Positions 7,205-13,590 of a DNA stretch of 14,828 nucleotides are shown here, piece by piece. The first letter of the stretch is position 1; each line of letters opens with the position of its first letter. A program made the position numbers and the translations under genes. The DNA lies in NCBI GenBank assembly GCA_018895125.1, contig JAHIOR010000072.1, forward strand, positions 1-14,828. Direction: 5' to 3'. The notes beneath the pieces are model-generated. The model searched no databases. It was not told the DNA's origin and saw only the letters and a program-made list of their open reading frames with translations. The DNA comes from Patescibacteria group bacterium. Its GTDB lineage: Bacteria > Patescibacteriota > Minisyncoccia > Minisyncoccales > GWA2-46-15.

Positions 7205-9045
7205 TAGAGATAGTTTTTAATAAAGCTGTTTAAGACAATTAGCCGCCACATTTTTGTGTCGCTTCCAAAGGCGCGCCTTGATAAGCCTTTTTTCAAGGCC
7301 AGGACGGCTTTTTCGTCAAAGATTCCTAATCCGAGCAGGTCGTCAAGATCAGCCAAATGGCTGTTTAGCCATCTTTGCAATGGCAGCTGGAACCCTTTTT
7401 TCTTTCTGTAAATAATTTCGCGGGGAAGATATTTTTCAGCCGTCTTTTTGAGCAGGTATTTTGATTCGAAATTTTTAAGTTTAAACTCTTTTCTTAAACT
7501 GAGAGAAAATTCAATTAAACTTTTATCTAATAAGGGAGAGCGTATTTCTATGGCGGCGGCGGCTGAAGCGTAATCGTTTTTGGCCAAATACCAATCTGGA
7601 AGCTGGAGCTTACAATCAAGATAAAGGCTTCGGTTTAAAGGATCATTTTGTTGAAAGAAACTATTGTAATATTTAGCCTCGCTGAAGATCTGATCAATAT
7701 CTAGAGATTTTAGATTGAGAAGGTTTTTGATTTCATCGGGCGAGAATCCGCCGCTGCCATAGAAAAATTGCCGGGCATAGAATGGCAGGTTTATTCCTGT
7801 TAAGATTTTTCTTGCCAATGAATTTCTGGGAGAAAAAGATTTCATTAAAACCGCCAATGTTTTGAAATATTTTAGTTTTTCGGCCAGGATTTGGGCTTGA
7901 TATTTAGGATAGCCTCCGAAAACTTCGTCTCCGCCGTCGCCGCTCAAAGCAACAGTGATTTGGGATTTTGTTTGTTTGGCAAGATAATAAAGCGGAACAA
8001 TTGCCGGATCAGCTACGGGTTCATCTAAGTATTCTAATATTTCTTTAATATTTCTTTCGACATCTTTTTCTTTAAAACAACAAGAGTTTACCTTAATGTT
8101 AAGGTGTTGCCCGGTTTTTTCAGCAAAAGATAATTCTTTATTTTTATAGTTTTCATAAATTACGGTAAAGGCATTGATGTTTTTAAAATATTTTACAGCT
8201 AAAGCAGCGACTAGACTGCTATCAATCCCTCCGCTCAAGAAAACGCCCAGGGGAACGTCAGCCAACAATCTTTTCTTGACCGCCTCGTTCAGCAGAAAAT
8301 CAAGCTTTTCCGACGCCTCCGCTTCTTTAATCTGGCTGTTAATTTCTATTTTTCCCAGCTGCCAATATTCTTTTTGATTTTCTATTCTCCAGTCGGCCAG
8401 ACTAAACTCAAAAATAGTCCCAGGTTCGACTTTTTTAATTTCGGTAAAAATGCTGTTTGGCGAAGGAATATAGCCGTATAAAAGATATTTTGTTAGAGAA
8501 AGCTGATTTATGTTTAAATTACTTTTAATGCCGGGGAATTTTAAAAGCGCTTTAGTTTCCGAAGCAAAGGCAAGAGTATTCGGGGTCAAACAATAAAACA
8601 AAGGCTTTTTACCGAAATGATCGCGGACAAAAGTCAGTTTTTCTTTTCTTTTATCCAAGATAACGAAGGCGAACATGCCCTCGATTTTTTCAACAATGTT
8701 TTGTCTATATTCAATGAATCCTTTCAGCAAAACCTCTGTATCTGAATTTGTTTTAAATTGATAGCCTTTTGCCAGCAAATCTTTCTTCAGAATAAGGTGG
8801 TTATAAATTTCGTTGTTGGCAACAATGACAAAATTTCCGTCTTCAGAGATCATTGGCTGGTTAGCGGCTTTATTTAGGTCAATAATAGCAAGGCGTTTGT
8901 GGCCCAAGACAATGTTTTTTCCGGCAACATAGGTCTGGAAAATCCCTTCGGCATCAGGTCCTCTTTTTGACAGGGCAGCCAAAGAGCTTTTGAAAAGATC
9001 TTGGTCTATTTCCTCTTGAGAAACGTAACCCAGGATGCCGCACAT
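7204..9045 (-). CDS. asnB: Asparagine synthetase (glutamine-hydrolysing) family amidotransferase
   Basis: The protein has 613 residues, normal for the AsnB family. The start at 9045 gives MCGILGYV, placing the catalytic cysteine at residue 2 as the N-terminal nucleophile. The reading frame continues 228 nt upstream to 9273, but that part has no family similarity and overlaps the GT2 gene. Glutaminase domain: RGPD (28-31), RLAIID (51-56), NNEIYN (77-82), NSDTEV (100-105), RDHFGKKPL (141-149). Synthetase domain: the ATP pyrophosphatase loop SGGIDSS (271-277), SGDGGDEVFGGYP (368-380), and RSPLLD (502-507). It would take ammonia from glutamine to amidate an acid through an adenylate. In a glycan locus the product may be asparagine or an amidated sugar acid, as proposed for related genes in O-antigen clusters. 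One oddity is Asn78 where glycine is usual (see findings). Confidence 0.94.
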   Translation of the reverse strand: MCGILGYVSQEEIDQDLFKSSLAALSKRGPDAEGIFQTYVAGKNIVLGHKRLAIIDLNKAANQPMISEDGNFVIVANNEIYNHLILKKDLLAKGYQFKTNSDTEVLLKGFIEYRQNIVEKIEGMFAFVILDKRKEKLTFVRDHFGKKPLFYCLTPNTLAFASETKALLKFPGIKSNLNINQLSLTKYLLYGYIPSPNSIFTEIKKVEPGTIFEFSLADWRIENQKEYWQLGKIEINSQIKEAEASEKLDFLLNEAVKKRLLADVPLGVFLSGGIDSSLVAALAVKYFKNINAFTVIYENYKNKELSFAEKTGQHLNIKVNSCCFKEKDVERNIKEILEYLDEPVADPAIVPLYYLAKQTKSQITVALSGDGGDEVFGGYPKYQAQILAEKLKYFKTLAVLMKSFSPRNSLARKILTGINLPFYARQFFYGSGGFSPDEIKNLLNLKSLDIDQIFSEAKYYNSFFQQNDPLNRSLYLDCKLQLPDWYLAKNDYASAAAAIEIRSPLLDKSLIEFSLSLRKEFKLKNFESKYLLKKTAEKYLPREIIYRKKKGFQLPLQRWLNSHLADLDDLLGLGIFDEKAVLALKKGLSRRAFGSDTKMWRLIVLNSFIKNYL

Positions 9046-9046
9046 T

Positions 9047-9949
9047 TTAAGATTGTTTAAGCAAATAATGATAACCGTCCAGGGTAGCTTTGAGATGGTT
9101 TTGGAGAAAATCAAAACGCCTTCTGACAATGAAAAACAGGCCGTACCCGAACAGGAAAAGAGGGTAGAAGATAAAAGCAAACAAGAGCTTTTGGCAAATA
9201 TTCCCGTGTTTGGCGACCAAGATTGCCCGGTTGCGTTGGAAAAAGTAAGCTCTTTTGGGGTAGTTGAAACCAAGGCTGCGGAACAGATCTTTTTCCCTGG
9301 GCGGGATATCGTGGTAACAGCTGGCGTTGAGGTTTATTGCCAGTGAATATTTCCGGTTTAATTTTTTCATCCTCATAAACAAGTCGAATTCAGTGCCGGA
9401 CATGGCCATTTTTTCATCAAACCATTCTGCTTGCCGGGCAATATTTTTCCTGATCATAAAACAGTTATGCAAATTTCCCACTACAAACAATTCTTTATTT
9501 AAGAGCTGCTTTTCCAAAGGTTTTTTGTGAAAAAATGGTTTAGAAGTGGTTAAATTGAAATTAGAACCGATAAACCAGATTTTTTCCGGCGCAGACAAAT
9601 AATAGGTGATCGGTCCGACAGCGATCAAATCCTGGTGATCATCAAGAGATTTTGCCAGGCGCGGAATCATGTTTTCTTCAACGACGTTATCGTCATCAAT
9701 AAAAAGAACGTATTCGCCCCTGGCCATTTTTGCTCCTTGATTGCGGGAAAATGCCATTCCCTGATTAGAGCTGTTATTGATGAAAACGAGGTCGTAGTTT
9801 TTTAGTTCTTGCCGGTCAAGATTGCCGCCGTCGTTAACAACAATGATTTCCATATCTTTATAAACAGACTTTTTTAATGAATCCAAAAGCCGCTTCAAGC
9901 AAACAGTCCGCCCATTGGTAGGGATTATGATCGAGATTTTTTGAGCCAT
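9047..9949 (-). CDS. Glycosyltransferase family 2 with C-terminal membrane segment
   Basis: The protein has 300 residues. KISIIIPTNGR (4-14) opens the GT-A domain, IIVVNDGG (35-42) binds nucleotide, and EYVLFIDDDN (79-88) holds the metal-binding Asp triplet. GTEFDLFMR (185-193) sits where GT2 enzymes have the acidic catalytic-base motif, followed by His213 in CYHDIPP. A hydrophobic segment at about 254-274 and the basic RRR after it suggest a single membrane anchor with the tail inside. The gene begins inside the end of the upstream GT2 gene (25-nt overlap). No later Met would keep the family opening, so the overlap is real. No Shine-Dalgarno is seen, so translation probably depends on ribosomes arriving from upstream. 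Rhamnosyl-type transferases look similar, but I cannot name the sugar. Confidence 0.92.
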   Translation of the reverse strand: MAQKISIIIPTNGRTVCLKRLLDSLKKSVYKDMEIIVVNDGGNLDRQELKNYDLVFINNSSNQGMAFSRNQGAKMARGEYVLFIDDDNVVEENMIPRLAKSLDDHQDLIAVGPITYYLSAPEKIWFIGSNFNLTTSKPFFHKKPLEKQLLNKELFVVGNLHNCFMIRKNIARQAEWFDEKMAMSGTEFDLFMRMKKLNRKYSLAINLNASCYHDIPPREKDLFRSLGFNYPKRAYFFQRNRAILVAKHGNICQKLLFAFIFYPLFLFGYGLFFIVRRRFDFLQNHLKATLDGYHYLLKQS

Positions 9950-10782
9950 TGGTCCAGTTTAGCTTTGTAAAACCCCAGTTCGCCGGGGATTCCTCGTATG
10001 ACAAGCAGGGTTAGGGAAGCCAATTTTTCTTTTATTGTTCCTTCTGTAAACAAAGACATTTTAAGGCGTTTGCCTTCACGGGAGAGCAGTTTTTTGTATC
10101 TGCCCGAGTCAGCTGCTTGGCGGCTATAGCCCCAGCGATAAGAACTTTTAATGACTTGTTTTAATGATTTTGGCTCAATATGACAGACAGCGTTAGGAAG
10201 GATGCTGATTTTTTTGCTAAGCTGCCAGGCTTCATAATAAATAATCATGTGATCTTCCCCTCCGACTTTTTGCAATATTTCTTCCGGAATCCGAGTAAAA
10301 GCTTTTTCAAGCAAATCTTTTTTAAAGAAACGCGGCAATAAAGCTCCGGTGCCAGGATCCAGATTTTTTGATTTGTGGATAAGCTTTCTGTCCAGCCTGA
10401 ACAGTTTTTCAATAAAAGTCTTGCTTTGGCAGCTTGTTTCTTCAAAGATTAGCATATCAAACCCCTGTTCAATCTTTTCAACAGCTTGTTTAATAGCGTC
10501 TTTGTTTAGAATTTGATCGCTGTCTAGAAGCAGGACATATTCACCTCTGGCCATTTTTAATCCTTCAAGGCGCGCTCCCAAGAGAGCGCCGGAGTAGACA
10601 GCAATATCTTTAACGCCTTTTTCTTTTGCTATCAGTATGGTTTTATCTTTTGAGTTGCCGTCGATAACATTAACTTCGAAATTGCCGTAAGTTTGTTTCA
10701 AAACCGCATCCAAACACAGCCCTAAAGTTTTTTCAGAGTTAAAGGTGGGAATTGAAATGGTTACCAGGGGATTATTGAGCAT
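9925..10782 (-). CDS. Glycosyltransferase family 2
   Basis: The protein has 285 residues from the ATG at 10782 (MLNNPLVTISIPTFN). An ATG at 10812 would add ten residues and lengthen the overlap with the upstream GT4 from 11 to 41 nt. I prefer the shorter form because the family domain begins at once, but neither start has a ribosome-binding site. VIDGNSKDKT (39-48) is the nucleotide-binding motif with an Asn in place of the usual Ser. YVLLLDSDQI (82-91) holds the DxD. GGEDHMI (174-180) is the acidic motif expected for the catalytic base, followed by His201 and RWGYSRQ (216-222), which matches the R/QxxRW-like region of many GT2 enzymes. Probable role: addition of one sugar to the lipid-linked glycan. 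Confidence 0.91.
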   Translation of the reverse strand: MLNNPLVTISIPTFNSEKTLGLCLDAVLKQTYGNFEVNVIDGNSKDKTILIAKEKGVKDIAVYSGALLGARLEGLKMARGEYVLLLDSDQILNKDAIKQAVEKIEQGFDMLIFEETSCQSKTFIEKLFRLDRKLIHKSKNLDPGTGALLPRFFKKDLLEKAFTRIPEEILQKVGGEDHMIIYYEAWQLSKKISILPNAVCHIEPKSLKQVIKSSYRWGYSRQAADSGRYKKLLSREGKRLKMSLFTEGTIKEKLASLTLLVIRGIPGELGFYKAKLDQWLKKSRS

Positions 10783-11908
10783 GGTTATTCTGCAATATTT
10801 TGTAAAATTCATCTGATGCTTTTTCCCAACTGAATAGTTTTGAATATTCCAAGGCGCTTTGCTGGAGCGGTTTTCCCAAAGCTCTGACTTTTAAAATTGC
10901 CTTAGCCATGGCCGCTAAATCATTATCTTCAACCAGAAACCCGCTGATGCCGTCTTTTACAGAATCCCGGTTGCCCTTGACATTGAAAGCCACGACCGGG
11001 GTGGCGCGCCTGTTAGCTTCCAAATTAACCAGGCCCCAGCCTTCTTTGTAAGAAGGGTTAAGCAGAACATTGGTTTTTGAAAGCAAATTGATTTTTTCTT
11101 CGTCGGAGACCGGGCTGAAAAAAATGGTCTCATTCTCTATATTCAATTCCTGGCAAAGCCTTTCAAGTTGTTTTTGGTATTCTGGCCTGCCTGTCCCGGC
11201 CACCCACATTTTGGCTTCCGGCAAGCTGTTTTTTAAAAGGAAAAAAGCTTTCAGCGCCCTTTCAATCCCTTTCATTTTTACCAAGCGGCCCAAGAACATT
11301 ACCGTAAAATTCTCTTGTTTTTCCACATGTTTAATCGGTAAGACAGAAACGCCGTAGGCAACGATTTTGATGTTTTTTTCAGGCAGGCCCAAGCCGATAA
11401 GGTCTTTTTTAGTGCTTGGAGAACCTGTGACAAAAATAGTCTTTCTGTAAAACAGCCGCAATAAGGCTTTTTCCAGGGTTTTGCCGATAAGATTCACGGG
11501 AAACGGGAATTCAAAATCCCAGATATTGCCGGCCACTTCATGAATGTAAGCAATAACCTTTTCCTTGGCGTACAAGGGAGTCAAATAGGGAATGCCGTGG
11601 ACTTGGTCAATAATAACATCTATTCTACCTTGAAAATGGGAGAGATAATAGAGAAAGACAGAGATATAGAATTTTAGGAATTGGAAAAGGAAATTCAGCA
11701 ACCCGTCCCGAAAAGGGCCGGCTAAATAAACAAACTTTATTCCGGCAATTACTTCCTGATCAATGTCTTTTTGGTATTTTGGGGCAAGCCAGAAAACATT
11801 GGCCTGGCGGTTTTCAACCCATTTTTGGGCATGTTCAAAAGTGGCCAGATCCGCTCCGCCCTTTAAAGGGTCTTTGATAGAGCGCCAATTAATAATGAGG
11901 ATATTCAT
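10772..11908 (-). CDS. Glycosyltransferase family 4 (GT-B fold), first gene of the operon
   Basis: Predicted retaining transferase of 378 residues and first gene of the ten-gene operon. The N-terminal domain starts MNILIINWRS, with the acceptor-side loop KGGADLATFEHA (16-27). A hydrophobic stretch at about 68-90 may contact the membrane or lipid acceptor. HEVAGNIWDF (123-132) follows. In the C-terminal half, VMFLGRLVKMKGIERAL (203-219) supplies the Arg and Lys that bind the donor diphosphate, and E289-x7-E297 in YKEGWGLVNLEA is an intact E-x7-E motif. Lipid-acceptor GT4 enzymes such as mannosyltransferases look similar. No Shine-Dalgarno precedes the ATG. A candidate promoter places the transcript start at about the start codon (see the promoter entry), so the message may be leaderless. 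Confidence 0.93.
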   Translation of the reverse strand: MNILIINWRSIKDPLKGGADLATFEHAQKWVENRQANVFWLAPKYQKDIDQEVIAGIKFVYLAGPFRDGLLNFLFQFLKFYISVFLYYLSHFQGRIDVIIDQVHGIPYLTPLYAKEKVIAYIHEVAGNIWDFEFPFPVNLIGKTLEKALLRLFYRKTIFVTGSPSTKKDLIGLGLPEKNIKIVAYGVSVLPIKHVEKQENFTVMFLGRLVKMKGIERALKAFFLLKNSLPEAKMWVAGTGRPEYQKQLERLCQELNIENETIFFSPVSDEEKINLLSKTNVLLNPSYKEGWGLVNLEANRRATPVVAFNVKGNRDSVKDGISGFLVEDNDLAAMAKAILKVRALGKPLQQSALEYSKLFSWEKASDEFYKILQNNHAQ

Positions 11909-11914
11909 TAATTG

Positions 11915-11943
11915 ATTATTGTCTAAAAAAAGGCTTTATTCAA
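11915..11943 (-). promoter_or_regulatory. Candidate sigma70-type promoter of the glycosyltransferase operon
   Basis: Reading the minus strand, TTGAAT (11943-11938) and AATAAT (11920-11915) are separated by 17 nt. The matches to TTGACA and TATAAT are 4 of 6 and 5 of 6. The -10 box ends 6 nt before the ATG at 11908, so transcription would begin at the start codon. The -35 box lies in the loop and 5' arm of the hairpin at 11925-11951. The region is AT-rich, so chance matches are possible. Confidence 0.35.
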
Positions 11944-11951
11944 GCTTTTTT
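11925..11951 (-). terminator. Third hairpin with U-run, terminator-like
   Basis: On the minus strand AAAAAAGCTT (11951-11942) pairs with AAGCCTTTTTT (within 11936-11925) across the 5-nt loop GAATA, with one bulged C. The 3' arm is itself a run of seven T. The stem has little GC, so it would be a weak terminator alone. It overlaps the candidate operon promoter, so it may only be an AT-rich coincidence. Confidence 0.35.
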
Positions 11952-11955
11952 GAGG

Positions 11956-12001
11956 AAATAAAAACAAGGATTTTGAGTCCTGATATTTTATTAAAATCCT
12001 T
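11956..12001 (-). terminator. Second hairpin with T-rich tail, candidate Rho-independent terminator
   Basis: On the minus strand AAGGATTTT (12001-11993) and AAAATCCTT (11974-11966) are perfect 9-bp arms around an 18-nt loop. They are followed directly by GTTTTTATTT (11965-11956). This fits a terminator for the Cys-rich gene that ends at 12053. The 5' arm is part of a 10-bp sequence that also occurs in the first hairpin (see findings). Confidence 0.5.
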
Positions 12002-12008
12002 AGGAAAC

Positions 12009-12039
12009 AAATCGCGAGAATCCTTAGGTCTCGCGATTT
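12009..12039 (-). terminator. First hairpin: perfect 11-bp stem, candidate terminator
   Basis: AAATCGCGAGA (12009-12019) and TCTCGCGATTT (12029-12039) are perfect inverted arms around a 9-nt loop. The stem includes CGCGAGA, the most GC-rich structure in this AT-rich spacer. It begins 14 nt beyond the stop of the Cys-rich gene at 12053. On the minus strand the stem is followed by TTTGTTT-like sequence, and on the plus strand by TTTTAGTTTTT, so it could stop transcription in either direction. Confidence 0.6.
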
Positions 12040-12052
12040 TAGTTTTTCCCAG

Positions 12053-12685
12053 TCATTGAAGTCTGGGATTGATTGGAAGGTGCTCATAGTGGCAGTCCCG
12101 GTCAACTCCACAGCAGGAACTGACTTTGACTGCATACCACCAATGACCAGCGCGATATTGGTTCTCTGCCCGAGAGGTTTTTATTTCTCTGGCAGTGAAT
12201 AGGCAACCGCATGGTTCCATGGTGAATTTTTCCCCCTTCCAGTTTTGGGCTCGGCCTAAACCTTGATCATTAAGGCAAAACCAGGGAATGGCTACCTTGC
12301 TCAGACGCTTAATTTTCTCAGCGTCTAAGGGGGCCATGGGCAGGGAAAAATATTTTTGCTTCTCTTCTTCTATTAGCTTAACTTTGAGGATTTCTTCGAA
12401 TGGAGCTTCAAAGAAAGCCTGTTCCAAACATTGATGTTGGCGGCAAGGGCTGGGCTGGACAGATCCGTTTTTGACAACGATGCTGCAGCTGCAACCCGTG
12501 GCATAATACCTTTTGTTAGGAAACTCCAGTATTAGCTGGGGCCTGACAAAAAGTTGGAATGCCCATTTTTGGGCTGGAGAAGAAGTTTTTTTCCTTCTTT
12601 TCTTTTTTCTCTTGCCGGTAGGCAAAAGAAAGTTGTCTTCTGTGACGAAAGAAGGAAGTAGCCACAGAAAATTTAATTGTTTCAT
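12053..12685 (-). CDS. Cysteine-rich hypothetical protein (orphan)
   Basis: The protein has 210 residues and I do not recognise the family. A hydrophobic start (MKQLNFLWLLPSF) leads to a strongly basic patch, KRKKKRRKK (25-33). Ten cysteines follow: 65 and 67 (CxC), 81 and 86, 137, 159 and 161 (CxC), 191 and 192 (CC), and 198. Nearby histidines at 84, 181, 199 and 202 could share in metal binding. The pattern suggests one or more structural zinc or iron-sulfur sites, and the basic patch could bind nucleic acid; both are inference. It has the only full AAGGAGGT ribosome-binding site in the window, 4 nt from the ATG, and hairpins follow its TGA stop. It therefore looks like a genuine, separately expressed, well-translated gene. 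It is transcribed toward the glycosyltransferase operon and diverges from the nuclease gene. The basic patch is not a clear signal peptide. Confidence 0.8.
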   Translation of the reverse strand: MKQLNFLWLLPSFVTEDNFLLPTGKRKKKRRKKTSSPAQKWAFQLFVRPQLILEFPNKRYYATGCSCSIVVKNGSVQPSPCRQHQCLEQAFFEAPFEEILKVKLIEEEKQKYFSLPMAPLDAEKIKRLSKVAIPWFCLNDQGLGRAQNWKGEKFTMEPCGCLFTAREIKTSRAENQYRAGHWWYAVKVSSCCGVDRDCHYEHLPINPRLQ

Positions 12686-12837
12686 GGCGACCTCCTTGGT
12701 CTAAGTGAATTTTGTAAGAACTAATTTTCTAATTCCATCCTGTCAGATATTATTTTAAAAGGCAAGCTGTTAATTTTTTACAAGCTATGGCATGATTAGA
12801 CATAGTTGTCCCCAGGAAAAAAATGTAAACTAATTAA
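12686..12837. other. Divergent intergenic region between Cys-rich gene and nuclease
   Basis: This 152-nt AT-rich spacer must hold promoters for both flanking genes. On the minus strand TTAACA (12773-12768) and TAATAT (12752-12747) could form a promoter, but the spacer is only 15 nt. On the plus strand TAAACT (12826-12831) ends 6 nt before the nuclease ATG and could be a -10 box, but no good -35 lies at the right distance. No RNA gene, long repeat or clear operator was seen. Confidence 0.3.
12690..12697 (-). promoter_or_regulatory. Strong Shine-Dalgarno of the Cys-rich gene
   Basis: The minus strand reads AAGGAGGT followed by CGCC and the ATG at 12685. This is a full complement to the usual 16S rRNA anti-Shine-Dalgarno at near-normal spacing, and it fixes the start of the Cys-rich gene. 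No other start in the window has anything similar. Confidence 0.85.
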
Positions 12838-13590
12838 ATGTCTAATTTCTACAAAGCCAAAAGAACCTATAGTATTTTTAATCCTTTGAGCCAGGAGCCT
12901 TTCAAACTGAGCCGTTCTAAGATTGATTTGTTTTTACAATGTCCCAGGTGTTTTTATTTGGATCGCAGACTGGGGACTGATCGGCCGCCCGGCTTCCCGT
13001 TTACTTTAAACAGCGCGGTTGATAAGCTTTTGAAAAAAGAGTTTGACCTTAATAGGGTTAAGGGAACAAAGCATCCTTTGATGGAAGAATACAAGATTGA
13101 TGCCATTCCCTTTGCTCACAAGGAAATTGAAGACTGGCGGAATTACAAAAAAGGAATTTGGACTTTTCACGAGCCCACTAATTTAGTCATTATGGGAGCT
13201 ATTGATGACGTTTGGGTGAATAAGGCCGGAGAATTGATTGTGGTTGACTACAAGGCCACTGCCAAAACAGGCGAGGTTTCCATTGACGCTGACTGGCAGG
13301 ATGGTTACAAAAGGCAAATTGAGATTTATCAGTGGCTGTTTAGGAAAAACGGTTTCAAGGTTTCAGATACAGCTATTTTTGTTTATTGCAATGGCCAGAC
13401 CGATAGAGAGGCTTTTGATAAAAAGATTGAGTTTGATATTAAAATCATTCCCTATATAGGAAATGATGATTGGGTTGAAGGAGCAATTATTAATGCCCAT
13501 AAAACCCTAATGCAGGATATTATCCCCCAAGCTTCAAAAGATTGCGATTATTGCGCATACAACCAGGCAGTGGCTAAGGCTGAGGGTTAA
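12838..13590 (+). CDS. PD-(D/E)XK nuclease family protein, RecB/Cas4-like, with putative Fe-S cysteines
   Basis: The protein has 250 residues. LSRSKIDLFLQCPRCFYLDRR (24-44) is the opening typical of RecB/Cas4-like nucleases, with Cys35 and Cys38. Nuclease core: GAIDD (120-124) supplies the motif II aspartate, LIVVDYKA (133-140) the D-x-K of motif III, and QIEIYQWLF (160-168) the QxxxY motif. CDYC near the end gives Cys236 and Cys239, so the two cysteine pairs could hold a 4Fe-4S cluster as in Cas4 and AddB. The conserved His of motif I is not seen: the matching stretch reads FTLNSAVDKLLKKEF (55-69). From memory, Parcubacteria have close relatives with this same wording. The protein would cut or process DNA ends in repair, but no helicase or CRISPR partner is nearby. 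It lacks a Shine-Dalgarno and ends on a TAA that overlaps the stop of the opposing deacetylase gene. Confidence 0.88.
   Translation: MSNFYKAKRTYSIFNPLSQEPFKLSRSKIDLFLQCPRCFYLDRRLGTDRPPGFPFTLNSAVDKLLKKEFDLNRVKGTKHPLMEEYKIDAIPFAHKEIEDWRNYKKGIWTFHEPTNLVIMGAIDDVWVNKAGELIVVDYKATAKTGEVSIDADWQDGYKRQIEIYQWLFRKNGFKVSDTAIFVYCNGQTDREAFDKKIEFDIKIIPYIGNDDWVEGAIINAHKTLMQDIIPQASKDCDYCAYNQAVAKAEG

Noticed and set aside
9046..9273. N-terminal extension of the asparagine synthetase frame to 9273
   Set aside because: It overlaps the GT2 gene in another frame, has no family similarity, and would bury the catalytic cysteine that must be residue 2.
9035..9346. Plus-strand reading frame of 103 codons opposite the GT2/asnB junction
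   Set aside because: It is antisense to two well-supported genes, has no recognisable motif and no ribosome-binding site.
11923..12135. Minus-strand frame of 70 codons over the hairpin region
   Set aside because: It overlaps the end of the Cys-rich gene in another frame and runs through the hairpins; no start signal or family resemblance.
12513..12704. Plus-strand 63-codon frame opposite the Cys-rich gene
   Set aside because: It is antisense to a gene with a strong ribosome-binding site, and its lysine/phenylalanine-rich content mirrors the basic patch on the other strand.
12686..12837. tRNA or small RNA in the divergent spacer
   Set aside because: No cloverleaf-compatible arms, T-loop sequence or stable hairpin were found.
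12838..13590. Nuclease as part of a CRISPR-Cas system (cas4)
   Set aside because: No repeat-spacer array and no other cas gene in the window; the resemblance is to the wider RecB-like family.
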